From: Hippasteria phrygiana
Lineage: Eukaryota; Echinodermata; Asteroidea; Valvatida; Goniasteridae
Length of the DNA: 64,000 bases
Direction: 5' to 3'
NCBI GenBank assembly: GCA_037893225.1
Contig: JAZGUH010000002.1
Span: 2,480,001-2,544,000 of the forward strand
The notes under the pieces were generated by a model. It saw only the letters and a program-made list of their open reading frames with translations, did no database searches and had not been told where the DNA came from. The position numbers were made by a program, and so were the translations under genes. Shown here one piece after another: positions 10,375 to 20,201 of this stretch (its first letter is position 1; each line of letters opens with the position of its first letter).

Positions 10375-11243
10375 TGGACGGACATTCATATTCATGTGTA
10401 GCTTGAAAATTCCAGCTCTAGGCTCAAGATTCGCCATTAGACTTTAGAGCTGGAAGGAATCCTATAGCCTAGGGTACCCCTAGAACTATGGGGTTCCGGA
10501 ACCCCATAGTTCTAGGGGTATAGCCTAGGGTAGGTCAGGGTCGTTTAAGATCCTGCCGATATCTTCCGTTTCCCTGAATATATCAACTAAACACTCACCT
10601 TGAACTTTAGAGCAGTCATTCATGCAGCTTTTGATCCCCTCAAAATGAGAATATGATCAAGTTAAACCCGAAAAAAAAAAAAATTGTTCGTGCAAATCGG
10701 TGCATGCACAAACCAGCTGTGTACAAAGTGATGGAGCGGATTTTTGAACATGAACGATGTTTTCCGATCGATTATCGACCAGCGGCACGACGCGCGCCTC
10801 GGGGCTCGATATCCAACGGCTGTTTGCTGATCGCTGTCAGTATTTCAGCAAACAGCCGTTGGATATCGAGCCCCGAGGCGCGCGTCGTGCCGCTGGCCGA
10901 TAATCGATCGGAAAACATCGTTCATGTTCAAAAATCCGCTCCATTACTTTGTACACAGCTGGTTTGTGCATGCACCGATTTGCACGAAAAAATCTTTTTT
11001 TTTCGGGTTTAACTTGATCATATTCTCATTTTGAGGGGATCAAAAGCTGCATGAATGACTGCTCTACAGTTCAAGGTGAGTGTTTAGTTGATATATTCAG
11101 GGAAACGGAAGATATCGGCAAGATCTTAAACGACCCTGACCTACCCTATAGGATTCCTTCCAGCTCCAATGGCGAATCTTGAGCCTAGAGCTGGAATTTT
11201 CAAGCTAATTCATGTGACATTATGTGACAAATGTCCGTCCAGA
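10375..11243. repeat. Large near-perfect palindrome
   Basis: Arms of ~400 bp run from GGACGGACATT (10378) to the complement AATGTCCGTCC (~11235) and are nearly identical, with only ~18 bases at the centre (~10830-10850). The left arm carries an extra insertion (10463-10532). Frames inside are mirrored and not genes. It is probably a foldback element; no clear flanking duplication was found. Confidence 0.8.
10463..10532. mobile_element. 42-bp perfect palindrome with 14-bp direct repeats
   Basis: Positions 10477-10518 are a perfect 42-bp palindrome beginning CCCCTAGAACTATGGGG, flanked on both sides by TATAGCCTAGGGTA (10463-10476, 10519-10532). The opposite arm of the larger palindrome lacks it, so it arrived later. 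Its half matches the termini at ~2899 and ~4684. Confidence 0.8.
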
Positions 11244-12205
11244 AATGTTACACGTTTGATATAATACGAAAATAATATCTTGAAATATTCGGCAAAAATA
11301 ATCCTGGCACGAACTGGTTAAAAAACAAAAAACAAACTAAGTGTTTCAGCCGGTTCACAGTTTGATTTTCTTTTTTAGTTATTTTTATGCTGACAAATTG
11401 TATAGCAGTTAGCACCCTATTGTACTGTACATGTATGCAAGTAGGCCAACACTAAAATTGGGACTCCTGTCGGGCCAACGAAAAACTATTGATTAACGCT
11501 CCTGCCCGGCTCATAAGCAATGGCACTGGGTGTGAATTCTCCCGACGTTTTTGATTTTTTTCCCCCCAAAAGAGAAGCAAGAATTGTCTTAATATTCTTT
11601 ACTGTTTTTTTTATTACTAATATATTTGCAGATTATTTCATTTTCTTTTTCATCACTCTGGAGGATTTTTTTTAAAAGAGAAATACAGTCCGAAATTGCA
11701 TTGTAGTCTAATATTGTGAATATGAATTCATAACAATGAAGGCATGGAACCAGATGAAATTTGTTATGGTACAAATTTCTAAGTCCCCCAAAAAACGCTC
11801 ACTGCAAATATTCAGTGCTGTACCGGTCAAAGAGCTAAAATTAATCTGATGCCAGTTAACGGTCAAATAACCACTGCCAGCCTAACCATCCCAAAGCGGC
11901 TCTGCGGATCCTGAGTCTGAGACATTACAGAATGGGCTGTATGTTTCTTATGCAGTTCAAGGCTCTTTTTTAATGTAAAAAATAAAGTTGTAAACTGCAA
12001 GACAAGTTCAGTCCCGTCAGGACATGCAGGACATGGACCATTGTCATTGCTGGTACACATGTACAACTACAAACTGGCCTGAAACTGGCTGGATACTCGC
12101 CATGCTCACTGCGCATTGTATTCCATCTAAACAACACTTTGGCATCAGCTGTGTGTGGAGTACACGTCCAATTTATTATCTCAGAAATTTTTCAGTAGAA
12201 ACCTT
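11244..12205. other. Non-coding stretch upstream of LSM10
   Basis: AT-rich DNA with no recognised gene. Short frames at 11589-11774 and 11863-12066 (minus) show no family signature I recognise. Confidence 0.4.
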
Positions 12206-12360
12206 ACCCTCCAGGGCATTTTGGCTAGAACCCTGCCAGACGCATCAGATTGCATACTTTGTCAAATCATAACTTCCTCCATGGTCAAATTGACTTGTGT
12301 GCAGAGTCCAGCAAAGTGGAGCTGTCAGCACAGATGCACTGTGCTGCGTCTGGCAGGGTT
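12206..12360. repeat. Palindromic MITE family R2, copy 2
   Basis: Same termini as 631-763 (AACCCTGCCAGACGCA and complement), with a longer middle that includes CAAATCATAACTTCCTCCATGG, absent from copy 1. It lies ~275 bp upstream of the LSM10 coding exon, probably in an intron or the promoter region. A C tract follows at 12408-12424. Confidence 0.75.
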
Positions 12361-12621
12361 GGGGTTAGAAGTATTTTGGAGATTGACACCCCCATGATTT
12401 GTTTTACCCCCCCCCCCCCCCCCCAAAAAAAATTCTTGATGTGCCCGATATGTACTTGACCAAGAGCTAAACATCAAGCTTAAGATTACCCGACAAATTC
12501 ATGTACATGTATGCATATCCATTGAAATATGAAAAATGTGTAGGTCTTAGCTTACAAAACTAAACACTCAATTGTTTGATCATTGTCCAATTTATAGTTG
12601 ATTGTCATTCAGTGCTTGTTT

Positions 12622-12634
12622 GTTTATTTTTCAG
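12622..12634 (+). other. Probable 3' splice site before LSM10 coding exon
   Basis: The pyrimidine-rich run TTTATTTTTCAG ends at 12634 with a canonical AG. It precedes a short untranslated stretch and the LSM10 start codon, so the gene probably has a 5' untranslated exon upstream. No donor could be assigned. Confidence 0.5.
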
Positions 12635-12690
12635 GCAATTCGAATAAGCTGTTTGCTGTACAAACACATGTATGACAACATTCTTCTATC

Positions 12691-13101
12691 ATGTTGTCAA
12701 TGCGGGAAAAGTTTAAAGCGGGTAACTCTTTGATCTGCCTTCTAAGAGCACTCGAAGGGAGGATTACGACCGTTGAGCTGCGCAATGAGAGCTCTGCTGA
12801 GGGTCGCATTGTACACGTGGATGGATTCATGAATGTTCAGATGAGCGCCGTCAAGTTTACAGCACCAAATGGCAGAACCACCAGAATGGACAGATTCTTT
12901 GTGCAAGGACCACAGATACGCTTTGTACAAATCCCCGATGATGTTAATATTGTAGAGGCTATGCAGAAACAACTGACAAGGATTGGATTTGGAGAGGGAT
13001 GGAATACCCAAGGAGGGGAGAGGGGCAGAGTACGGGGGAGAGGGGGCCAGCGACGCATGAAGGCAGCTACTACAAGACCTCGACAACAACCCGATATGTG
13101 A
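12691..13101 (+). CDS. LSM10: U7 snRNP Sm-like protein LSm10
   Basis: The 136-residue product is a one-domain Sm-like protein. In U7 snRNP, LSm10 replaces SmD1 in the heptameric ring with LSm11 and directs 3' processing of replication-dependent histone pre-mRNAs in the nucleus. The Sm fold spans about residues 12-85: NSLICLLRALEGRITTVELR (first Sm motif), then VDGFMNVQMSAVKF, and FVQGPQIRFVQIPDDVNI, which matches the SmD1/LSm10 second motif. The C-terminal tail (about 107-124) is rich in Gly and Arg, as in SmD1. An in-frame TGA lies 18 bases upstream of the first ATG. A second Met at residue 4 is an equally possible start. The coding part is one exon. Human LSM10 is slightly shorter. Identification is from motif pattern; LSM10 fits better than SmD1. 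Confidence 0.9.
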   Translation: MLSMREKFKAGNSLICLLRALEGRITTVELRNESSAEGRIVHVDGFMNVQMSAVKFTAPNGRTTRMDRFFVQGPQIRFVQIPDDVNIVEAMQKQLTRIGFGEGWNTQGGERGRVRGRGGQRRMKAATTRPRQQPDM

Positions 13102-13784
13102 TGAACTCAACTGTCATTATGTGCCTCCAATATTATGCATTGTGTACATCTGTAAATTCCGACATCCCAATGTACATGTACATTTTTTCAGATTTAGTAT
13201 TTTTGTGTACTGCCTAGTTCTGCATTGGTAGCTACAATGTACATGTATGTTTCCTTCACCGATGCAACATTTCCTTTGGATGATCATGGTATTTTTGTGT
13301 ACTGCCCGGTTCCGCATTGGAAGATGTACTTTCATCATGGATGCAAGAATGTGGAGAGCTTCTTTACAGACTTGACAAGAGAATACAGCCAGGGGACCAT
13401 GATGCCCATGTCCTTGGTTCCACTGAGCCAGCACTATGACACACTACAATTTCTCTTCAGGCCGCAGCAAATGACTGATTTTAATTGTTTTTATAAATAG
13501 AGCTCTGATACCTGGTTTTGGTTGAAATTCCGACATTAGCACAACAGTATTCTCAACAGCATTGCTTTATCCTGAATATAAGTTTTTACCTATGTAGAAA
13601 GGATCAGCACTCATAAAACTTGGCACACAAATAAATAAATGTGACTGGGTCCTACAAAATGAGACAGTATTCGTGAGCATTACAAATATCCCCACAATGT
13701 CGCTTCCCAGGTTGTATCGTAAAATTGGGTGTGATCCCTGGCTACACGGCATTCTGGGTTTATGACTTCTGACTAGCGCCCACC
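13102..13784. other. LSM10 3' untranslated and flanking region
   Basis: Two AATAAA hexamers overlap near 13630, a possible polyadenylation signal on the plus strand. A 32-bp phrase beginning GTATTTTTGTGTACTGCC is repeated at 13197 and 13289. The open frame 13225-13500 has no recognised domain. Confidence 0.4.
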
Positions 13785-13920
13785 CGAACAAAGATACTGA
13801 CAATTTGGGAACCGCCAACATAGGGCAAGATAGCTCAGTTGGTAGAGCGCCGGTACGGTATTCCGGAGGTCGCAGGTTCGAATCCCGCTCCTGCCAGTTT
13901 CTTTGTTCACTTTGAAAATG
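13785..13920 (+). repeat. tRNA-derived SINE, copy 1
   Basis: The core 13824-13896 folds as a 73-base tRNA-like cloverleaf: 6 of 7 acceptor pairs, A box TAGCTCAGTTGG, B box GGTTCGAATCC. The anticodon arm has a mismatch and lacks the invariant U33. The same core plus ~38 bp upstream (starting CCGAACAAAGATACTGAC) and ~20 bp downstream recurs on the minus strand at 19489-19625. Shared flanks show it is a mobile tRNA-derived repeat transcribed by Pol III, not a functional tRNA gene. Confidence 0.75.
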
Positions 13921-14815
13921 TATTCAAAATTTACCTAGTCAGTTTCCCTTGTGGATTGTTTGACGAATTATAAGCATTAATAAGAGTATAAGTCATTTTG
14001 ATAGATCTCTGAGTTTGACATTGTGTTGGATTGTTTAAGGGCTGTAACTCAAAAGTACACACAATGTACAATGTAGCTCTGGCAATCATTTCAAACTCAT
14101 TTTTTGGGGTTGGGCTACAAATTTACATTTGGAAAACGGGGATTACTACTACATTTACTTTGACAGAAGCGGCAAAGTTGTCAGATACATGTACGTACAC
14201 ACTGTCCAGAGAACTGCATATTTATTCATAGGGGTGCTTATACCTTCTTTGTACCAAGTTTAGTTTTATTAATCATTCACATTTCAAGTTTGAACTGTCA
14301 CAGTGTCACTTGACTTAATTATTACCTTGGTGGGATAAATAATCCAGTGTATTTCAGGCATTTTTAGTTTTATAAACTTGTAGCAAGTTTCACAAAATTT
14401 TAATAGGCTAAAGATTTACAGCTACTTGAGCTACATGTACATGTATTGGTTTTCCCATTTCTGAATTTAATCAAATGTACCAGAATTCTCTTACAACGAA
14501 CTGGTTTTCACAAAATGTTTGATTCTTTGAAGTTTGTACAATAATCAATGCACAAATTATGAGTTAAAAAAGAGAGTAAAACTAATGCAAATTTTATGGG
14601 TTTATTTATACAATGTAGGTTCTTGACTAAAAGTTCAAAGATTCCTGAAAATGTCTGAAATTCTGGTCATCAAAAACTGGTTAGTGCTCAAATTCTCTTG
14701 ACCCTATAAACATCCCTTTCCCAAAAACAAAATTGTTTGGTCTAGAATGGCACCTGAACAATAGTAAAGTTTGACTAGTTTGTTTACATTTTGTTTCATA
14801 TGCAAAATTTAACTT
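13921..14815. other. Non-coding stretch
   Basis: AT-rich DNA with no recognised gene or repeat pair; includes common ACATGTACATGTA runs (~14440). Confidence 0.4.
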
Positions 14816-15028
14816 TTAACCGATTGGGCACGGTATTTTACGGGAGACGTCGGGGTGTTGCTGCGGTTCTGGCAGCCAAATCGAACTGTTACAATGTGTT
14901 TGTGCAGTCAAGCAAGACATACACAATAATCCAACAATGGATTGAAACTGCACAAACGGCGGCCAAAGGCGTCATCCGGCCTGGTGGCACTTTTATTTTG
15001 CAGACGTCATCCGTACGCAAAGGGTTAA
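14816..15028. mobile_element. piggyBac-like TTAA MITE
   Basis: A TTAA tetranucleotide sits at each end. The inverted ends read TTAACCGATTGGGCACGG on the left and the complement of TTAACCCTTTGCGTACGG on the right. TTAA target choice and a CCCTTTGCG-type terminus are typical of piggyBac MITEs. The 84-codon frame inside is considered fortuitous. Confidence 0.7.
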
Positions 15029-15364
15029 CATCCGAAATAATTTAAAGTTGCTACACATGTATGTCTGTCCTCTGACTAAATATACAATGTATGGATTTCC
15101 CCTTCTGATGACTTATAGAAGAAAACTATTTTGTAACCCCCTAAAAAATACCAACCCAACTTACTACATGCTGTACTCTAATTGGTCTTCCTAAAAAATA
15201 TTGTTTTAGCATGTGTTGCATGCAAAGACTGAATAAACATTACTACTGTAAGAATTGTATGTAGGAGCATCTTGGTCCAAATTTAAAATTTAAAACTTCA
15301 ATCTGTTACTTATCATTGGTCATTTTTTTGTAGAATGTCTTATTAGAATTAGAAAGCTCATAAC

Positions 15365-15478
15365 CATTGTTGTAGTCAAGACTATCACATTAAATGAACT
15401 GTAACAAAAGCATTTCTTTGTCATGGTTCATGCCTGTTACTTGTGCCTGGTCTTGAAATGGTCTCGACTACAACACTG
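15365..15478. mobile_element. hAT-like MITE, CAGTGTTGTAGTC ends
   Basis: A 114-bp element starts CATTGTTGTAGTCAAGAC and ends with the complement of CAGTGTTGTAGTCGAGAC. A perfect 8-bp target duplication CTCATAAC lies at 15357-15364 and 15479-15486. Fragments of the same family, with GGCCTCGG repeats, appear at 47930-48062 and 60058-60203. Confidence 0.85.
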
Positions 15479-15756
15479 CTCATAACTTAGTTTATATCTC
15501 CGTCTTGGATACTGTATATTGATTGGCCTAAAATGATCACATGTCTGGTCTATAAAACGACTGGCACGATATCGCACATCAGCCAGCTATTGAGCTGTAT
15601 CATTGGTACCACAATTTTCACTTGCATGTACACTGATGATGATAGTAAACTACACGTATATAGTGGGAGCAGCGGACTAGCAGATGATCAGCTGTTTTGA
15701 TCGCGTTATTTGTTTGAGTTAATTTCCACCGAGAAAGGCAAGTTGCACTGAAAAAA

Positions 15757-15883
15757 ACAACTGTTGACTGCTGTGATGTGGGATATGACATTTTAACACC
15801 TCGGGGACACATCGCTGAGGGTGCTATGCGTCCCTCAGGTGTTAAAAATGTCATATCCCACATCACAGCAGTCAACAATTGTT
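15757..15883. repeat. 60-bp-arm hairpin
   Basis: A near-perfect inverted repeat: the left arm has GTTGACTGCTGTGATGTGGG and the right arm has its complement, with both continuing through AACACCT. Only a few bases separate the arms at ~15815-15825. Short foldback element; flanking duplication not resolved. Confidence 0.75.
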
Positions 15884-16178
15884 AAGTACATGTATCTAAT
15901 GCTAACAAATATTAAACATTTATTTTTCAGGGTGACATACATGTACCCAAAAAGCATGGACGTAGCAGCTTTAATTAGGACAAGTAAAAAAAAAAACATG
16001 TTTAGCGTCCAAGTTAAAGAAAAAGAAGGAAGGAAGAGCTTCTTATTTTTTATTTTCCAGATGGCCGCCATTTAAAAAAAATAATTTCCTATAAACGTTG
16101 GTTTTCAACTGTTCAAAGACACAAAAATGAAAGAGTCATGTTGGACAAGAGAATTGAACATGTTTACAGTGCTTTTTA

Positions 16179-16503
16179 GGGAGCACTGCCTAACCCATAG
16201 TCGGCCCAGGCCGTTGAAAAGCCTGGCCATGCCCGGGACTTCTGGCTTTTAGTTTTGCTATTGTGAGCCACAAATCACCTAACAATAGAGCATCTACTAA
16301 TTGATAAAGCCCGGCCTCTGCTAGGCCAGGCTGTGGCTCCTCACACACTAATCTGTGGTGATTGCTTTTGTTAGTTGAACTCCAGCAGTGGGCAGTTTAT
16401 TGTGTACAACCAGGGGATTATAGAAGCCCAAAGGCCAGGCGTTCCCGGTGCTTAGCCAGGCTTTTCAACGGCCTTGCCCGACCATGGGTTAGGCAGTGCT
16501 CCC
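16179..16503. mobile_element. Harbinger-like MITE with TTA duplication
   Basis: About 75-bp inverted ends start GGGAGCACTGCCTAACCCAT. TTA flanks both sides (16176-16178, 16504-16506). The 3-bp TTA duplication and GGG-start ends fit PIF/Harbinger. The middle contains short inverted CCTGGC / GCCAGG motifs. Confidence 0.75.
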
Positions 16504-16506
16504 TTA

Positions 16507-17064
16507 GTTTTTGTAAGCTTGTATTTTATTTTCCGATGGATCAGTTGATATTTTGGGGGTTTTCACCTCATTTTCCACCGGTAAAAATAAAAAGAAAATC
16601 CAGGCGGCCCCAAAAAAGGAAATGGGCAGGGACGCTAAGCATGTTTTTGTTTTACTTCGCCTTCTCATAAAATACAATGTACATTTAGCACTGTCAATTA
16701 AAGGTATCATATACAAAGTAGCTTTGGTAACGATCAAAAACCAAACTGATTAGCTTACTGTTTAAAAAATGGCAGCAGTACCAATCCTCCCGAGAAATAT
16801 TTCCATCTGAAATGCTCTCATCTTTGATAAAATTGTATCTGATGAAGACCTCCAAAAATGCCATGGCGTATTTCAATTTTAATGATTTTCAACTTAAGTG
16901 CAAAAAATCACGGTTAAAAAGATCAGTGTTTTGCTACTTTCTCGTGTCTGGGATGACGAATTGATGAGCTCACTATTTCACAGGTTTGCTTTTTTGTACA
17001 TGTCATGTAACACGTGTATGTTGTCAGCTCTGCCAATGCTACAATGTACATGTTTTTCATACCT
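16507..17064. other. Region downstream of the B3GALNT2-like gene
   Basis: No further coding region is recognised. This should hold the 3' untranslated region of the minus-strand gene starting at 18567. Confidence 0.4.
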
Positions 17065-18567
17065 TTAACAACCACATGGATTTTTGCATTGTACCCAATT
17101 ATGCCACAACATTCTAAGTTGTTGAGGCGACTGTTCCGGCAATACAAAAACATCCTTACGACATGTGTTATCACATTGCCATCTCCTATCATTGATGTAC
17201 GTGGGTAGAATGGAAGCAAGCCAAATACCCATTGACACATCCTCCCCTTGGTACATGTGAAGAAACTCTGCATTCTGTGATATCCACTGGACTAAATCAC
17301 GCGTTAAAAGATTCCCCGAACCACAGGCAAATGCTGGGTAGACCGGTGATGCATATTCATGCTCTGCCCATTTGCCAAGTACATCAAGTGGCCAATTGGT
17401 ACGGAAACTGCCCCACCATGAGCGGCTGTTTTCAGTGATATATCCATCTTTCAGTAGCTCCATAATCTGGTCAACATTCATGAAACAATCATCGTCTGTT
17501 TTGATGATAAAATTTGCTCTAGTATTGTTGATTGCCCAGCGGCAAAAATGAAGTAGTTTCTGTGGAATGTTCCTGTAAACATCTACTTGGTCTACCAGGA
17601 GAAGATCATTGTGTTTGTGTAGCTCATCAATAAGAGCTTCTGATTCCTGGTTATTCTTTTCCATGTTGGACTGTGTAGCTGTTGATATAGAATTCAGCGT
17701 TTGTTCTACCTCCTCAGGCTGGTGAATTTCAAAGATAAAGTTTCCTGGTGAGAAAGGAAAGTTTTGAAGTCTTATCTCAGTTGGGAAAGTTGCTGTCTTT
17801 GCTGTTCGTACAAATGATTTTACTGACAGAATATTATGACTGTTTTGCTTACGGCTTCCACTTTGGTTGGCTGATAATAATGACTCATCTTTTCCGAGTG
17901 GTCCAACAATAATAGTGCCCTGAAAGTTTTTTGGGAAAAAATAGGTTTCCACATCTTTATATCTGTAGCTATCTTGTAGAGTACCAGGGTCATCAGGTGT
18001 AAAGGACACACTGATGACAGGCTTTTGCCTCCAGGTGTCATACACTGTGACAGTAGGTTGCTGATCCAATGACTCAGTGCCATAAATACCCAGTCTCTTT
18101 AAAACCAAAGCATAATTGACAATGAAGTCTATGCCATAGTACTCTCCATGTGAACTCTTCATCGTTTCTCCATAGCTCCTGCTTGAATTAATCATAAAGT
18201 TAAAAGCAACCATTTCCTTCCTCAGATTCACCATGCTAGTGTTGATTAAAACTGAATTACAGGAGTAAGAATCTTCTCGAAACTCCTGAGGAATATGGCA
18301 TCCTTTGTTTCCAACAATGAATCTCACCAACAACCTGTCCCTCAGCTCAGACTGTTCTTGAATATGTTGTGCCCAGGTTCCTCTTATTGCTTGGCGTTGG
18401 ATAGTGTTCTCTCTAGCAGATAAAATGCCAATCACGACATCATGATGCAGTTTATCATTTTTTCCTCCAACTGTTAACAGCACAAACAATTTGTGATGAT
18501 ACATCCACTGTGCAATTATTAAACCAGTACAAAAGCATACTACTGAAAAAACAGAAAACCCTTCCAT
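17065..18567 (-). CDS. B3GALNT2: UDP-GalNAc:beta-1,3-N-acetylgalactosaminyltransferase 2-like
   Basis: A 500-residue type II membrane glycosyltransferase. B3GALNT2 adds beta-1,3-GalNAc to GlcNAc in the secretory pathway, extending the phosphorylated O-mannose core of alpha-dystroglycan. A short N-terminal tail precedes one membrane anchor (about residues 4-30). After a stem, the GT31 fold begins at about 43 (DVVIGILSAREN, the usual opening with LSAR) with a long inserted segment to ~300. It then continues with VDVYRNIPQKLL and the metal-binding acidic motif KTDDDC (D358-D360). WWGSFRTNW, YPAFACGSG and the EDVSMGIW motif (E442-D443) complete the catalytic half. A Cys-rich end (CKNPCGC) matches the family. 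Length equals that of human B3GALNT2. The start is the first ATG before the anchor. The whole frame is in one exon without lesions. Confidence 0.92.
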   Translation of the reverse strand: MEGFSVFSVVCFCTGLIIAQWMYHHKLFVLLTVGGKNDKLHHDVVIGILSARENTIQRQAIRGTWAQHIQEQSELRDRLLVRFIVGNKGCHIPQEFREDSYSCNSVLINTSMVNLRKEMVAFNFMINSSRSYGETMKSSHGEYYGIDFIVNYALVLKRLGIYGTESLDQQPTVTVYDTWRQKPVISVSFTPDDPGTLQDSYRYKDVETYFFPKNFQGTIIVGPLGKDESLLSANQSGSRKQNSHNILSVKSFVRTAKTATFPTEIRLQNFPFSPGNFIFEIHQPEEVEQTLNSISTATQSNMEKNNQESEALIDELHKHNDLLLVDQVDVYRNIPQKLLHFCRWAINNTRANFIIKTDDDCFMNVDQIMELLKDGYITENSRSWWGSFRTNWPLDVLGKWAEHEYASPVYPAFACGSGNLLTRDLVQWISQNAEFLHMYQGEDVSMGIWLASILPTYINDRRWQCDNTCRKDVFVLPEQSPQQLRMLWHNWVQCKNPCGC

Positions 18568-19488
18568 TTCTTATCACAGCTGATGTGGCTGAAGGCTGAC
18601 AACTGATGCAAAAAGGACAGGTGCAGTCGGGCACAAGGAATTAAAACAGTCAGCTTTCAAGACCGACTGCAGCGATCATTCCAACGACGGACGTTGCATG
18701 ACAATTGACATTATCCACAACATGGAACCTCAATCATCAAGGCTTCAACTTTCAAGCAAAGTGTAATCAATGGCTGCTACACGGTGACCGTGTTCATACG
18801 GACGTCACAATGAAATGAACCATGGAGGAAGTGGGTGAACACATTTCTAACGTTGGTGTAGTGATCGGCAGTCGACTTTTCTTTGCTCATTTCATGTTAC
18901 TCAAGCGTGGACACTGATGGAGAGGAATTACTGTCGACCGCGGATTATCATCGTGATCATGATTATCCGGCATCGCCATCGCCATCGCCATCGGCATGCT
19001 TCAAATTCAAACGTGTCAAATTGTAAAAATGTAACCTGTTTCGACCTTATTACTAGGCTTTACCTGTACCCGAAACCTACAGGTACGGTTCGTGCGGGTG
19101 TACATCCATTTTTCTGAGTTAGGTTTAGTGCGAAACGAGTGATACTATCCGTGCAAACTGTTTTTAGCCATACATTACATGGGCGCCGCCATGTTGGTTG
19201 GACGCTGATTTCCACTATTTGACTATAGAGGGCGATGTCGAGAAATGTTCTGCTGGGGTTGTTGCACCATCATCATGCATGCATGATGTGCGTACGTCCG
19301 ACGTACGTACGGGTATAGGCCGGGTTGCACCAGTGGGTTGCACACAGATCAATGGTTGCACACATGGCACAGTGTACCAGACTACCAGTGATCAACTTCC
19401 ACAGACCCCCCCCCCCCAATGATATAATACGCCAACTTCCAAAATTGTTTAGGACACACAAATCAAATTAAAGTTTATTTATTTATTT
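18568..19488. other. Upstream region of the B3GALNT2-like gene
   Basis: Probable promoter side of the minus-strand gene; no core element could be fixed. A short (ATCGCC)n run lies at ~18972-18990 and a hinge of CGTACG palindromes at ~19290-19312. No other gene is recognised. Confidence 0.35.
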
Positions 19489-19625
19489 TCGAAGTGAACA
19501 AAGAAACTGGCAGGAGCGGGATTCGTACCTGCGACCTCCGGAATAGGCCTACTGTACCGGCGCTCTACCAACTGAGCTATCTTGCCCTATGTTGGCGGTC
19601 TCCCAAATTGTCAGTATCTTTGTTC
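19489..19625 (-). repeat. tRNA-derived SINE, copy 2
   Basis: The minus-strand tRNA-like core is 19508-19586, with the same acceptor, A-box and B-box sequences as 13824-13896. The anticodon arm carries an extra ~6 bp, making GTAGGCCTA. The 3' side runs into an AATAAATAAATA tail, as expected for a retroposed SINE. Beyond the 5' leader lies a ~25-base G tract, then an inverted copy of the 26-bp leader at 19670-19695. Confidence 0.75.
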
Positions 19626-19695
19626 GGGGGGGGGGGGGGGGGGGGGGGGGGCGCTGACAATTTGAGAGACTGACAATTTGGGAGACCGCCAACAT

Positions 19696-20192
19696 TGTTC
19701 TAAGTTTTATAAAAAAAACAACGATAATTACGCTTAGTGGTCGTATAATTACTTTTCAAATTTGTTGCCGCCCGACATGCCCGACAATATTGTATTACCC
19801 GCAGAAAGGGCCTCTTTTTCACGTTGGAGGCACGACAACAACCAAGAGTTAATTAACAACCTTTTTTTGGAGGGTTGCAGACGCCCAGAATAAAATAAAA
19901 CATGCTATTGAAGTGTGGTCTTTAATGGCAGCTAGATAGGAAAATAATTTAATAATGATTCATAAAAAGCTTCATAATGAAGAACTGTGACATACTTTGA
20001 TAAAAAAAAACATACTGCATTTGCCTTTCCCCTCCGTGTATAGTAGCAAAGATCGTAGAAGGGAAAGATCGGACACAAAGTATCATTTTGTACAGCGCCG
20101 CGCCCGATGAAAAGCTATGACGTCATTATTCCCGACTGTGTATGTACTGGGGGAGGGCTCCCCGGCCCCTAACGTTTGATGGGGAAACGCGT
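19696..20192. other. Non-coding stretch
   Basis: No gene or paired repeat recognised. Confidence 0.35.
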
Positions 20193-20201
20193 GCTTGTGG
20201 C

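Noticed and set aside
13225..13500. 91-codon protein gene after LSM10
   Set aside because: No recognised domain, contains an internal DNA repeat, and is more likely untranslated sequence.
13824..13896. tRNA gene on the plus strand
   Set aside because: Cloverleaf mismatches, no U33, and the same flanks at a second copy show a tRNA-derived repeat rather than a functional tRNA gene.
14791..15045. 84-codon protein gene
   Set aside because: Almost entirely within a TTAA-flanked MITE.
19508..19586. tRNA gene on the minus strand
   Set aside because: The anticodon arm has a 6-bp insertion, and leader and tail are shared with the other copy.
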